Of a stretch of 64,000 bases of DNA, positions 12,052 to 24,000 are shown piece after piece. A program made the position numbers and the translations under genes. Positions within the stretch are counted from its first letter, which is position 1, and each line of letters begins with the position of its first letter. Below the pieces are notes generated by a model. It was not told the DNA's origin. It searched no databases and worked only from the letters and a program-made list of their open reading frames with translations. Origin of the DNA: Kryptolebias marmoratus (Eukaryota; Chordata; Actinopteri; Cyprinodontiformes; Rivulidae); NCBI RefSeq assembly GCF_001649575.2, contig NC_051439.1:13111591-13175590 (forward strand), written 5' to 3'.

Positions 12052-13057
12052 CCACATGGCGACAGTAACCATTAGACATGATTTTTTTTATTTTTGCATT
12101 ATCTTTTTATACATTCATGTATATTTGAAGCGATTTGTTCTAGGCAGTTTTCCCCTTGAAAACATATTTTAATTATTGTTAATTGCATCCTTCTGGAACC
12201 ATATGCATCATGCAATGTTTGTACATATTTGTGCAACCAATGTCCTTTATTGCTCTTCAACTCGGTGTGCAATAATAATAGTAAAGGATTTGAATCATTT
12301 TAAAAAAGGCTTTTCGTTTTTTTTCATGTTGCAGCGCTGTGGATCAAGTACTTCAGGCAACCAGATGAGGGCGTCAAAACACCTAATGTGAGCTGAAGCC
12401 CTCTGACAAATCAGAAAATCATTCATTCAGGTCCTCAGGCCTGGAAAACCAAACTTTTTTGTTGCATTTATTGCTGCAATGGCTCATCTGTAAAGTTTTA
12501 GATGTAAAAATTTGTTGAATGGTTAGAGTCAGGTCTGCACCTCTGGCTCACTGGTGTGCTCGTTCCTTCACGACGAGAGTGATAAATCACACACTGGTAT
12601 TAAAGAAATCACTTGAAGTTTTTCTAAGTATATGTTGATTACATGCATGAGCAAACACCAAACTATTTACTGCAATCTCATGCCTTTGTTAGATCTTTTT
12701 TATTTTTATTTTTTGTGCAAAGTTGTGCACAATCATTACCAGCAAAAAATGTTCAAGTTAAAAAGAACATGGCTGAAAGTTGTCCATCTTCGAATACCCT
12801 CTTTTTACCCATTGTTTTTTCCTCGTTCAGTTCTGTCTAATCTTCAGCTGTGCACACTAGACTAATTTGCCATAATGACAGCTGACTTTGTATGTTTACA
12901 TGAGGACCTGTGGTCCATGGAAGAAACTCCTCCCAGGAAGAGTGATGGGAAGGATTCAAAGCAGATCCTATCTGCTTGGGTCTCACGGGATGTTTGGAGG
13001 GTTTTATGGAGAGACATTTCCTTTAACTTCAAGAGACTGATTCTGGAACCAAGAACA

Positions 13058-13812
13058 ATGTCCCACATCTTCAGGAGACCCTCAAGATTTCTCCTCATGA
13101 AAACAATTCAGCAGAACCACAAGTCCACCATCTACAGCAAGCCGCCAAGGGAAAAGATTGGGCCACTGGTAGGACTGATTCTTTTAGCTTGTTTGATAGT
13201 AAAGTCTTAAGGGTCCTGTACCTTCCATGCTTCACTTTATTGCTTGTAATGCGAGGAACTCGAGCGAACATTGCTCCCCGGCCGGCAAAGTGGGAGAGAT
13301 GTTTTATTCATTCTGTATCCATAAGTCAGCGTGAAGCTCTGGCCCCTGAAAAGGGATCCAATGATGGAACTGCAACATAGCAGCCAGCATTTATGCCTCT
13401 ATAAATCTGCTGATCTGTCCTCGGGGACGTGGACGCAGGGCTTTTTACTAAGCACGTCTCAGGTTAGGAATGTCAGAGTAGAGAAGAACACAGGGAGTAT
13501 CATTGCAGGAATATATAAAAATAGGGATTGCTTGGAGTCAGCTTGGAGTCCGTTTTTTTTTCATTCAGTCTGGTGCAGCAATAAGAACATGAATATAACT
13601 GAATATTATCAGGTCATAAAATGTTGTTAATAACAATATTAATAATAATAAAAGCATTGTTAATCAAATATTCATGTTTATCTTCATTTGGCGCTCTCTT
13701 GCAGCAGTCTGCCTTTGCCCTGTGTGTGTTCGCTGTGACTCTCCTGGCTCCGGCTGGGTGGATTATGCACCAGATCCCAGAATATCGGCGGAGATCACCT
13801 CCGCAGCCCTGA
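13058..13812 (+). CDS. cox8: cytochrome c oxidase subunit 8 (COX8), two exons
   Basis: Exons 13058-13168 and 13705-13812, joined phase 0 across a GT-AG intron, give 72 residues, close to the usual 69-72 for the family. COX8 is the smallest nuclear-encoded subunit of mitochondrial complex IV. The N-terminus MSHIFRRPSRFLLMKTIQQN is Arg/Lys-rich with no acids, as expected of a matrix presequence. The mature part probably starts at Ile25 (IYSKPPREKIGPLQ). It is followed by one membrane span (SAFALCVFAVTLLAPAGWIM) and the family tail HQIPEYRRR. The start was chosen for family length, presequence character and a favourable A at -3. The same frame stays open upstream to an ATG at 12875, a possible 61-residue extension that I consider unlikely. 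By position it corresponds to mammalian COX8C; whether it is 8A-, 8B- or 8C-like needs a tree. Confidence 0.93.
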
Positions 13813-14152
13813 CCTCCTCCAGCATCCTCTGCATCCAGAAAGGCTTCATAACGTGTGTGGAATGCTTTCAAATGTAAAACTGTTTTTTTTTTTCATGTAT
13901 AAAAGTCTTTATAAAACATCAGATTTTTGTTTCATTTTGGTAGTAATATTTGAAAAATGATAAGTTTACCGACAGATGCAGGATGCAGAGTGAGGGCATT
14001 TATTCTCATTAGCTAGAAAAAAGAAAAATATATAAAGTTTGGTAGAGTTTCATATTTTAAAAAGTGCCTTTAACTTATTCTAAAACATTAAAGCTTGCAT
14101 GTGCTGTCAAATATGTCATATAGCTATAAAACAGGTTTAAATTCTGTAGAAA

Positions 14153-14158
14153 AATAAA
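14153..14158 (+). terminator. cox8: candidate cox8 poly(A) signal AATAAA
   Basis: First canonical AATAAA after the cox8 stop, giving a 3' UTR of about 350 nt. Weaker ATAAAA variants lie nearer, around 13900-13915. No transcript evidence. Confidence 0.4.
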
Positions 14159-14529
14159 AAAAAATTCACGTCACATTAGAGTCTTTAAGACATGACTCAT
14201 AGTTTTCACACAGCCACTTCTTCTTCGAGGCTTACTTTTCAGTTTGTCTTTCTGTCTGCTTCTCTTTAACTTGACTGTCAGGGAGCGGGAGACACAGGCG
14301 TGTGGTTACCATGGTGACTCCGATGAATCACTGGCAGCAGCTTCAACGTTTATTTTGATCTTGGTTGTCTTTCACAATTCTTAGGTCAAAATGGAGGCAT
14401 TTCCTCTTAGCTCAGACCATCACAAAGTTATGTTGACATAAATGTTCTAGTTGTGTGAATTTTCAACTTTATTTACAACAATTTACCCTGTAGAAATACA
14501 TCTTCAGCATACTTACTCTGTTTTTGTCT

Positions 14530-15245
14530 TCTTTCTCATCTTTTACCTTTTAGCTACCATTCTGCTGCTTTTAGTTTTTAGCTAGCCTTTTACTACTTTT
14601 AGCTTCTAGCTTGCCTTTTGCTACATTTAGCTAGCCTTTTGCTAGTATTACCTTTTAGCTACTTTTCTGCTGATTATAGCTATGCTTTTACTACTTTCAA
14701 GTTCTAGCTGGCCTTTTGATACTTTAGCCTTTTCCTACATTTAGATACCTTTTTACTGCTTTTAGCTTTTGACTTATCGTTTGCTGCTTTTGGTTAGCAA
14801 TTTGGTTCTTTTAGCTTTTAGCTATTAGTTTTCTTCTTTTAACTTTTAGCTACTGTTCTGCTGATTTTAGCTAGCCTTTTACAGTTTAGCCTTTGGCTAG
14901 CCTTTTGCTACATTTAGTTGGCCTTTTACTGCTTTTAGCTTTTAACTAACCTTTTGCTTCTTTTAGCTTTTAGCTATTGTTTATCTCCTTTAACCTTTTA
15001 GCTACTGTTCTGCTGCTTTTAGGTTGCCTTTTAAATTTTAGCCTTTACCTAGAATTTTGCTTCATTTTGTTTGCATTTTACTACTTTTTGCTTTTAACTA
15101 ACCTTTTGCTGCTTTTAGATAGCATTGTACTACTTTGGGGTTTTAGCCAGCATTCAGCCTCTTGTAGCTTTTAGCTGTTGTTTTGCTTCTTTTAGCTTTA
15201 ACACCTCAACTTTCAGCTTCTTCAGCAAACTCGAGGCACTTAGCT
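14530..15245 (+). repeat. TTTTAGCTA-type degenerate minisatellite, copy A
   Basis: About 700 bp of imperfect units built from CTTTTAGCTTTTAGCTAGCC and CTTTTGCTRCTTTTAGCT phrases. Units drift in length, so the array is old. The left flank (ACTTTATTTACAA ... GTAGAAATAC near 14467) resembles the left flank of the copy at 34.5 kb. The right end passes through AGCTTCTTCAGCAAACTC and a CTCAGCATTC phrase seen in other copies. It lies upstream of the first unc79 coding exon. Confidence 0.9.
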
Positions 15246-15836
15246 CTCAGCATTCTTTAAAGATAATAAATTTCTCTAAATATCAGGTATAAAATTAGAA
15301 ATGTGGACTTTTTTCAGCACAAAAACAAAACCAGGTAAAGCCATCCTTCAGCTACATGTTAGCGCCACACAGCAACCATCTGTTGCGTGTTTCGCCTCGT
15401 TTCTTCAGCTCAGACGTGGACATTTCCCTCCTATAATCGGCTCGCAGAGCTCTGATAGGGTTGTTAGGATTGATGAATGACAATTTGTCAAAACCGGATC
15501 AGTCCATTTGGAAAGGTGTGCTGTCAGCCGGTCCTCTCCACCTCCAGAGGGAGAAATCCTGAAAACCCTGAAAGGAAGAGACGATTCATAAAACGAGCCC
15601 ACGGTTTGATTTCTGTAAAAAAAAAAAAAAAAAGGTTAGGAAAACGACGCAGCCAAAGCGTAAAACCAAAGATCCATCAGGCAGAGTGGTACAATCAAAA
15701 CCGAGCCGGGGCTGGCTGCTAGATTCACTTTTCCACGGCTGGGAGAAACGCAACACCGGGGACGGCAAGCAAAAAGAAGAAACAGCCCTAAAACAATCAT
15801 CGGTCTGGGGTTTATGTCTCCCGAAGAGTCTCCAAA

Positions 15837-18089
15837 ATGTCCACGAAGGCAGAGCAGTGTAAGTACAGCTATGTGTGTGTGTGTGTGGGAGTGAATGTGT
15901 GTGTGTGCTTCTTAATGTTTGATGTATGGAAACGGGAATTTTGAACCAAGATTAAGGGGAGCTGTCCTTGGTGATGAAACCGCGGCTGCCAGAGCAGGTT
16001 GCAACACGTCCCCCCCACCCCCCACTGCAGAGGAAGGCTGGAGGTCTCAGTGACCCCCCTCCCTCTGAGCGCCTCACATCTGCACGACAAGACAACACGG
16101 CGCAGGGGTCGACTCGTTTCACTGTGATCTCCTTTGTTTTTGATTGACGTGGCTGCAGGAGGCTCGCGCACAAAGCGAGGTGCGAGGCTGGGCTCAAGGT
16201 CGACCTGGCGGATTCTGCAGCCAAACCATATGATGCATTTTATTGATCAGCCATGTGTTTTGGGTCTCTCAGGGTTTAAATCTCTCGCGTTTATTGCCTC
16301 CCTTCAATCCTCTGATTGCTTTGGAACAGGTGGAAACACTCACTGGGTTCCTCTCTTCATATTTCAGAGCGGCTCCTAATAAAAAAACATGGGGTGTAAA
16401 CGCCTGGCTGAAAGTTATGTGCTGCTTTTACTGTTCTGAAGCCAAGAAACATGGAAAATAATTCAACTTAACTTAGAGAAATGACATTTTCTGTCAATCC
16501 TGAGGGCTGAATGACTGATGAAGCTAAAACCGAGTCGTTAAAGCTGAAAGAAGCAGAACACCATCTAAATGGAGCAAAGTACAAGTTAAAGCTTAAAGGA
16601 GCAAAACACTGGCTAAAAGCTAAAAGGAGCAAAACATTAGCTAAAAGCTTAAAAGATCAACACATTGGCTAAAAGCTTAATGGAACAAAACACTGGCTAA
16701 AAGTTAAAAGAAACAAACAAACAACAAAATAGCTTTAAGCTAAAAGAAGCAAAACACTAGCTAAAAATTAAAAGAAGAAAACCATTAACTGAAAACTACA
16801 TTTAGCCAAAAGTAGGTTAAAAGCTTAAAGAAGCAAAAGGCTAGCTAAAAGGTACAAATAACAAAAAGCTAACCTAAACCTAAAAGTAATAAAACAGAAA
16901 GCCTAATGGAACAAAACACTGGCTGAAGGTTAAAAGAAACAAAACAAAACAAAACAAAAAAATAGCTAAAAGCTAAGCTCAAAGTTAAAATTAGCAAAAG
17001 ACTAGTTAAAAGTAGCAAAAAGCTTGCTAAAAACTAAAAGCATAAATTTGCTAGAAAAAGCCCAAAGTAGCAGAAAGGTAGCTAAACGTAGCAAGAAGAT
17101 TAGCTAAAAGCTAACAACGGAATGACAGCTGTAATTTGAAAGTAGTATAAGAAGATAAAAATAGAGGAGGTGTGCTGAAGTAGATTTAAAAAAGAAAAAC
17201 GTTTCTGAAGGGTTTGAAGAGATATCAATGTATCTGTTTGGGCAAATATTTGTAAATGAAGGTAAATATTATGAAAAGTATAAAAGTTGCAAAAACCATA
17301 ACTCACAGCACCCAATCAGTGTTTTGATATACGAACTCAAAGGGAAATGTATTCAGCTTTGGCCACACATTCTCAAAGCCTGCAGCTGTTATTTTTATTT
17401 TGTCATTTCCAGGTCAGGGACAAAAGTAAACACCACTGTCCAAAATCCCAGAAGATGGGTCGGGATTTTTTCCCACTCCAGCTTATTTGAACTCTTAGCC
17501 CGCCCCTCAAAAACAACACGGTAACGTCTGACACCGCAGGAAGCAGCTCAGTATGGAGCAGCCAACTGTTGCAGAAACGACCCCCCCACCCCCTTGTGTC
17601 ATAACTTGTGAAGGAAAAGGCAACCCCTCCCCTTCATGCTGACCACATTTTCCCAACTAGTCTTGGGACTTGAACTGGCAACCTTTCGTTCATGAGCTTG
17701 TTTCTGTAAGCGGGAGGCTGCGAGATCCTTTGGGGCTTCCAGTGACCCTCACTGCGACACTCTGAAAGGTCACCCGGTTAAGGCAGGGAGCCATGGGAAC
17801 ACGGCCTGTTTGTTTAAGTCGTTAATTATATTCTGCTGAGCCACCAACAGCAGGAACACGTTGTGCATTTAGGCTTCTTTAATGTGCAGTTACATGTGTT
17901 TGTGCTCAGATAAAACACTTTCCTTTAGCGTTGATTTGCTTGTCACTCTGCTCTTTCATTTTGTCTAGTTGCCTCTAAGATACGATACTTGCAAGAGTAT
18001 CACAACCGTGTGCAACACAATATTTACCCCGTGCCCTCCGGAACAGACATTGCAAACACACTGAAATACTTTTCCCAAACCTTGCTCAG
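15837..18089 (+). CDS. unc79: UNC79 exons 1-2 (residues 1-47)
   Basis: Exon 1 coding part is 15837-15858 (MSTKAEQ plus one base, then GTAAGT). Exon 2 is 17969-18089 (ASKIRYLQEYHNR, then IYPVPSGTDIANTLKYFSQ), ending phase 2 at GTAAGT. Start choice: the MSTKAEQ opening followed directly by the conserved FASKIRYLQEY block. The 2.1-kb intron between them contains TG-rich sequence near 15870-15910, the minus-oriented repeat copy B and a tRNA-derived SINE-like fragment. Confidence 0.94.
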
Positions 18090-21000
18090 GTAAGTACCCT
18101 GCTCCGGAGCCGTCAGGTGAAGTAACAGACTGTCTCATATTTAGCTTCCTTCATTAGGTTAGACTCTGACACACTTTATCAAAAGGGATGACAGTGACAC
18201 CACAGAAGTTAGCGAAATGCTCGGCTTTCTTGAGCTTGAAAAGCTAGATTTGAGTTGTGGTGTTGAGATAGATGGCTCAGGGATATTTATTGATTTAGTT
18301 GGTTAGTTGGTGAACCCTTCCCAAGGGCGTTCTGCTGTGTCCTTTCCCAGTGGGGGCTGGTGGAGGGTAGCTCCCTCAGCCATCCAGCTGCAGGGTCAGC
18401 CTGTCTCTTTTGGTTTCTGAGAAAGCTAGAAGGAAGAGCAGCTTGTTGTTTCCTTCTCCACAAGTCACAGGCAGCCATTTTAGACGAGTCTTATATTTCA
18501 CAAGTTCTCGTTACAGTTGGAGCTTCTTGTCAAATACACAGCAGGGACAGGGTTGTTTGTGGTTTGTCTGGATATGCTAGCCGCTAGAATAAGCAAAAAT
18601 AATTGCACAGATCTTCTGTTTATAAGCTAATATTCGCAAAAATGGTCCTGGAGGGTGAACTTGCGTGCCCCACTTTAATCATTATTATCAGCTTAGGGAG
18701 CAATCTATTAGAGATTGGCAGCTGGCCTCAATTCTACACTTTATTTCTCAGCCACATAAGGATTACTCCTCCGCCGGAGGGTTTTCTGAGTGCTGCCCAT
18801 GCACCAGCAGTCAGAGTGCTTTTTCAAATGTGGCTTGTCATGGCACAGATTGGGTGCAACTGTGGAAAAAATGCAAGTGATGATTTTTGTCTCCGAGGGG
18901 AAGCATCCACAGAGTGAGAAAGGAATCATGGCGTGATGGCCCTGCTAACCAGAGCCTTGATATTTTCCCGAAGCGCAGCCTCTTAGCCTCAGACATGCAA
19001 AGGAAATCACTCTGCCCGCTTTAGAGGAGCCTGAGGTCCTCAGCAGGGAATCTAGGATCCTCCATTCACCTGTGCCTTTAACAGCCTGGAGTGAATAGGA
19101 AGAGAGGAGGGAGAAAGAAGAGAAAGCAGACAGAGCTTTGAAAAATTTAGCTGGGATGTGTCATTGTTTTAGGAGGAGAAATGGTGATGTCCAGTGGAGG
19201 CTGATTCATACACCAGTTTTAGTAGCAGCAGAGTCAGATGTGGAACACACACATTAAACTGATACACACATAGGCAGCAGTGTAGAGTTTGACAGCAAAT
19301 GTTTGTCATGTTGTCTGTATCAGTGCATTTCTACATGTGTTTTGTGTTGTTCGTATTTCCGTGTCGTACGATTGCGTGCGCGTGTGAACATATGTGTGTT
19401 TCTTTCTGTGTATACGTCCACTGTGTGCGTGTGAGCGCGGCTGTATATGTCTGTGTTCATTGTTCAAATTAATGATTTGATATGACAAATGGGCAGTGAA
19501 AAAGTCATACTCTGAGATACAGTCTGTTTGTTGTGTATTAGCCCGGTTTGAGCTTTTTAATGACTCTACATTGACTGAAATCTTGCAGAGTGTAACTTTG
19601 AGGGGATCAGTCGCTATGCTGTAACGATAAGTCCTGCTGTCGAATATCATGTATTTAATATTACCTCGAAAAAATCAACAAAATCCCCTTTTTCACTTGC
19701 CACATAACTCTAATGCTCTAACCACATTTTTTTTAAATGAGTCCTTAAAAAATATAAAATGCAAAAATACATCTGCATTTATAATCTGGGCTCTGATGAT
19801 AAATCCCAATCATTTAGCTGACAGAACAGCTTAGCTCTTTGATAATGTGTAGTAAAAAGAGCAATGCTCTCTGGCCCTCCCCCCTCTCCTTCCTCCTCCA
19901 CCCTAGACGCTCCACACTCAACCCAACTAGTTTTTTGCTTTTTGTTTTTTTTCCCCCTCCTCCTAAAGTCCAATATGTCCACCACCTTCCCCAGGGGACA
20001 GCAAACACAATTGTCCATCCTGCATTAGCTCACAAACATAATGCTACCAGTCATCTCCCCTCTGATACAACCTATTCCTTTTTTGTCATTACAGTTTCTT
20101 CTCTCTACTGTAGATTAGTCGTTACATTTATTTTAGAAACCTGAATCCATGTGCCTGTTGGATCTCATTATTTCTCCTGATGATACTGGTGCAGTATCAT
20201 AACGTATGCATACGGACATTATTTCTCTGGTGCAATAAACATGTGCTGTGACCTAGGAGCACTTGATCTAACCTCACACACATGTTTATTATTGGCTCAA
20301 GCATGTTTCAAAAGTGTCACCTCTGTATTTTCCCGAACCAATCTGGTGTCACTCCCATCCTTGACAGCCCCACTAAAGACAAGGAAATTTCATTTGAAAT
20401 TATACTCCATGGTGGCTAATTGGCCCCCTTTTTTTGCATGGTAGCCACTGACTTTGCTGATTGGAAGATGGCAGCCATTGAGGGACAGTCATTTGCACTG
20501 TCCCTTTTTGGAGAAGTATGGGGTTGCCACTGAAAACATGCCATTTTTTATATTTTTGCTCCTTGTCACCAGATACGCATGAGATGCAGTGATCATTGCA
20601 GTTTGTGCTCATGTTTTTTCTTTTGTTCTCCAAGCGCAAAGCAAAACAAAGGAAGAAAAATTCGATTTAAAGTCACTCTGAACCGATGAAGCAGGGAAAA
20701 ATTACCCGTGCCTTTCAGTGATACAGTTTAACAGTGAGACACTGCATCCTATGTGGGGTTTATCTGGGTTTGTTTTTTTCTATTTACGCTGTCTCTGTAG
20801 TGCCATTTCAATGTAATGTGCTGTTTTTTTGTGTCTTTGTTGTCTCTTTTTTTCCCTTGTTCCCCTCTCCTTACCCTCCCTACCCCTCCCCTCCCCTCCC
20901 ACCCCCGGAGCAGCATTCTGTCCCGCACAGGCAGGAAGGAGAACCAGGAAGCTTCCAATTTGGCCGTGCCCATGACCATGTGTCTTTTTCCTGTGCCATT

Positions 21001-24000
21001 CCCACTCACCCCATCTCTAAGACCACAAGTCAGTTCCATCAACCCTACAGTTACTCGCTCCCTCCTTTACAGCGTTCTGCGCGATGCCCCGTCAGACCGC
21101 GGGGGGCAGGGGCAGCAGAGTCGGGACGCTCAGCTCTCAGAGTACCCCTCTCTGGACTATCAGGGCCTCTATGTGACCCTCGTGACCCTGCTTGACCTGG
21201 TGCCCCTGCTGCAGCACGGTCAGCATGGTGAGTCAAGGCCCAGTGCACCACTGTTTGTCATCATCATCCTCGAGCCACCTGGCCTGCATGAAGCCACTGC
21301 TGCTTTTTTGGCCTCTTTTGTAACGGGAGGAGAGAAGTCCTGCTGAGGATCTTGAGGGATGCATGGGGTGATTGGGAGCACGCTGGATACCGTCAACTTT
21401 CATAAGCCATTGGATACACCTGACATAGATAGGCCTTATCTTCTGTGTATCATAGCTGAATGCATGTTTGTTATGCAAAGTGGGAAAAATGCTCTAGTTA
21501 AGTTGTCATGTGTCAAATACAGACAAATGTATTTTTTTTTTTTTAATGAACACATCTGAGAATGATTTAGTGTATACTCTGTTTTGCACTGCTCCAAAGC
21601 TGCATCATAATCAATGCTCTTATTTTTCATAAATATTTGTTTGTTAAAAAAAAACCTCAAAGGCATGAAAATCCATCCTCTTAACTAGTTTTTATTTTTT
21701 TTCTGGGAGTAATTTTCATTTTAGTAGATTCTAAAGAAAAATAGCTCAATTGTTCTATTTTTTTTCACTGTTAAACTATTAAACAATGGTAATTTTATGT
21801 AAATGTCACCTGTGGCTGCGTACAGTATGTGCATACTGTATGCACAGCTGATTGAATGCGTGTTTGTGTATCTCTCTTTGTCTTTTTTTTTTTCTTTTCT
21901 CTTTTCCTTTTTCACCAGATCTGGGACAGTCTATATTTTACACAACCACATGCCTCCTGCCCTTTCTCAGCGATGACATTCTCAGCACTCTGCCCTATAC
22001 AATGATCTCGACTTTAGCCACATTTCCTCCTTTCCTCCACAAAGACATAATCGAGTACCTGAGCACCTCTTTTCTCCCCATGGCTATATGTGAGTATGGC
22101 TTAATATAATAAAACTTCATGATGATAAAAGTCATGAGAGTAAAACAGCCGAGGTGCATATTAGACTGATTAAAGGTACTCATTGCAATGTCATGAAAAC
22201 CAGCCCAAAACTCATATAAATGGTTAATGTGTCCTCAAATTAAAAATTTGTAAGCTAAATTTGTGATTGGATGCCAACCACATGTGTTTGTTTGCCTACG
22301 GAAACAGCTGAAGTGACTGAAAATAGGCCAACAATGATGACATCCATGAAAGCCATTTAAGTTTGAGAAGTATAACTATTTCAGTGTGTTAGTATGTATT
22401 TACTCTCAGAATTGTTGAGTGAACTATGCAATTAAAAGTGCTTTGTTTACATTTGCTGTGCACCCATATTTCAGATTTGCATGTCACTGTTTATGGAAAA
22501 CTACTGGACTAAACTCTTTTAAACTGCACTATTTGATATAGTTCAGAATAACCTTTTTAATGTTTGATTTTATACTTTGCAATGAGTACCTTTGAAAAGA
22601 AATATGTTTGCTCAACATAAATATATTAAGTTTAGGTTTGATAAACCTTATACATGACCTGTATTGGCTAAAAGACTTAAACTGTAAATTTATGTTCAGT
22701 AGACACAATTCTGTCTTGTTAGGCTAACATGTAGTAGTGAAAGTGCTATTAAGTGCATATTATTGTTCCCTTTTCTCTTTTTTTGCTTGTGTTTAGTGGG
22801 CTCTACTCGGAGAGAAGGGGGAGTACCAGCCTATGTCAATCTGTCTGCTTCATCTATGCTCATGATTGCAATGCAGTACACCTCAAATCCAGGTAGACCA
22901 GAGTACTGGCTGCTTTCAAAGCACAACTTCAAACATAGTCGCTCTCAGGTTAACCTTTTCCCTGCCTTTTTTCTAGTTTATCACTGTCAGTTGTTGGAGT
23001 GCCTCATGAAGCACAAACAGGAAGTGTGGAAGGTAATTTTGCCATGTTAGGTATATTAGCATGAAGACTAAAGACAGGAAGAAAAACACAAAGATACCAG
23101 CTCTTACATATTGTATAAACTCTTCTTTAAGTTCATCTATAAATATTGAAAATCACTACAAGGACTCAGAAACACGGTTATACTATTGTCAGTAAACCCA
23201 TTTTGTTTGTTGTTAAATCTTCTACATACAACGATAAAACATAAATGCTACTAATGTCCAAGTTTAGTTAGAGGAGCTAAGACAAAATATTTGGATTAAT
23301 GAGTCATAGTTTGCAATATGCGTTTGTAATCTGAAAAGCTCAAATAAGGCAACATCAGTGCTTACTGATATATATAGGTTTTTATGCATTATATCAAGAT
23401 ACTTATCTTTAATATATACAAATAAATAAAAAACTCCATCATAATCCTTCTTTTATTCACCATCTACAATCTGTATGCATTTTTTTTAGTAAAAGTTTTA
23501 GTTTTCTCTTGTTTTCTTACAGACTATGCACATGTTCCTGAATATTACAGCCCTTTGTGTACATTTTGTGTACAGGACCTGCTTTATGTCATATCTTATG
23601 GCCCATCCCAAGTAAAACCACCAGCTGTGCAAATGCTGTTTCATTACTGGCCAAACCTGAAGCCACCAGGAGCCATCAGTGAATATAGAGGGCTGCAGTA
23701 CACCGGTACGATTCCCTAAAATAACACCATCATTGAACCGATCAAAGGTTTAACCTGCCATCATTTTCTCGTTTTACTTTTGTGTGTTCATCTTCTCTTT
23801 GTTCAGCTTGGAATCCCATCCACTGTCAACATATTGAATGCCACAATGCCATCAATAAACCTGCCGTCAAGGTGACTACAGTTTCCAAAAAGCACATTAA
23901 AAACTCAACATTTTGTTGCATTCTTCCACTGAGAAGTTGATAAGAAATGCATGAAGCTTGTGCTGGATTGCCCCATTCAGTTCAGTATGTCTGCCTGTTA

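Larger units (their letters stand above)
15814..18064 (+). other. overlapping upstream ORF at the unc79 start (46 codons, spliced)
   Basis: An ATG at 15814, 23 nt before the unc79 initiator and in another frame, opens MSPEESPKCPRRQSS. It crosses the exon 1 donor at 15858, continues from 17969 in exon 2, and stops at TGA 18062-18064. It therefore overlaps the main start codon in spliced mRNA, the arrangement that usually lowers main-ORF initiation. Its relevance depends on the transcription start being upstream of 15814, which I cannot see. Confidence 0.5.
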
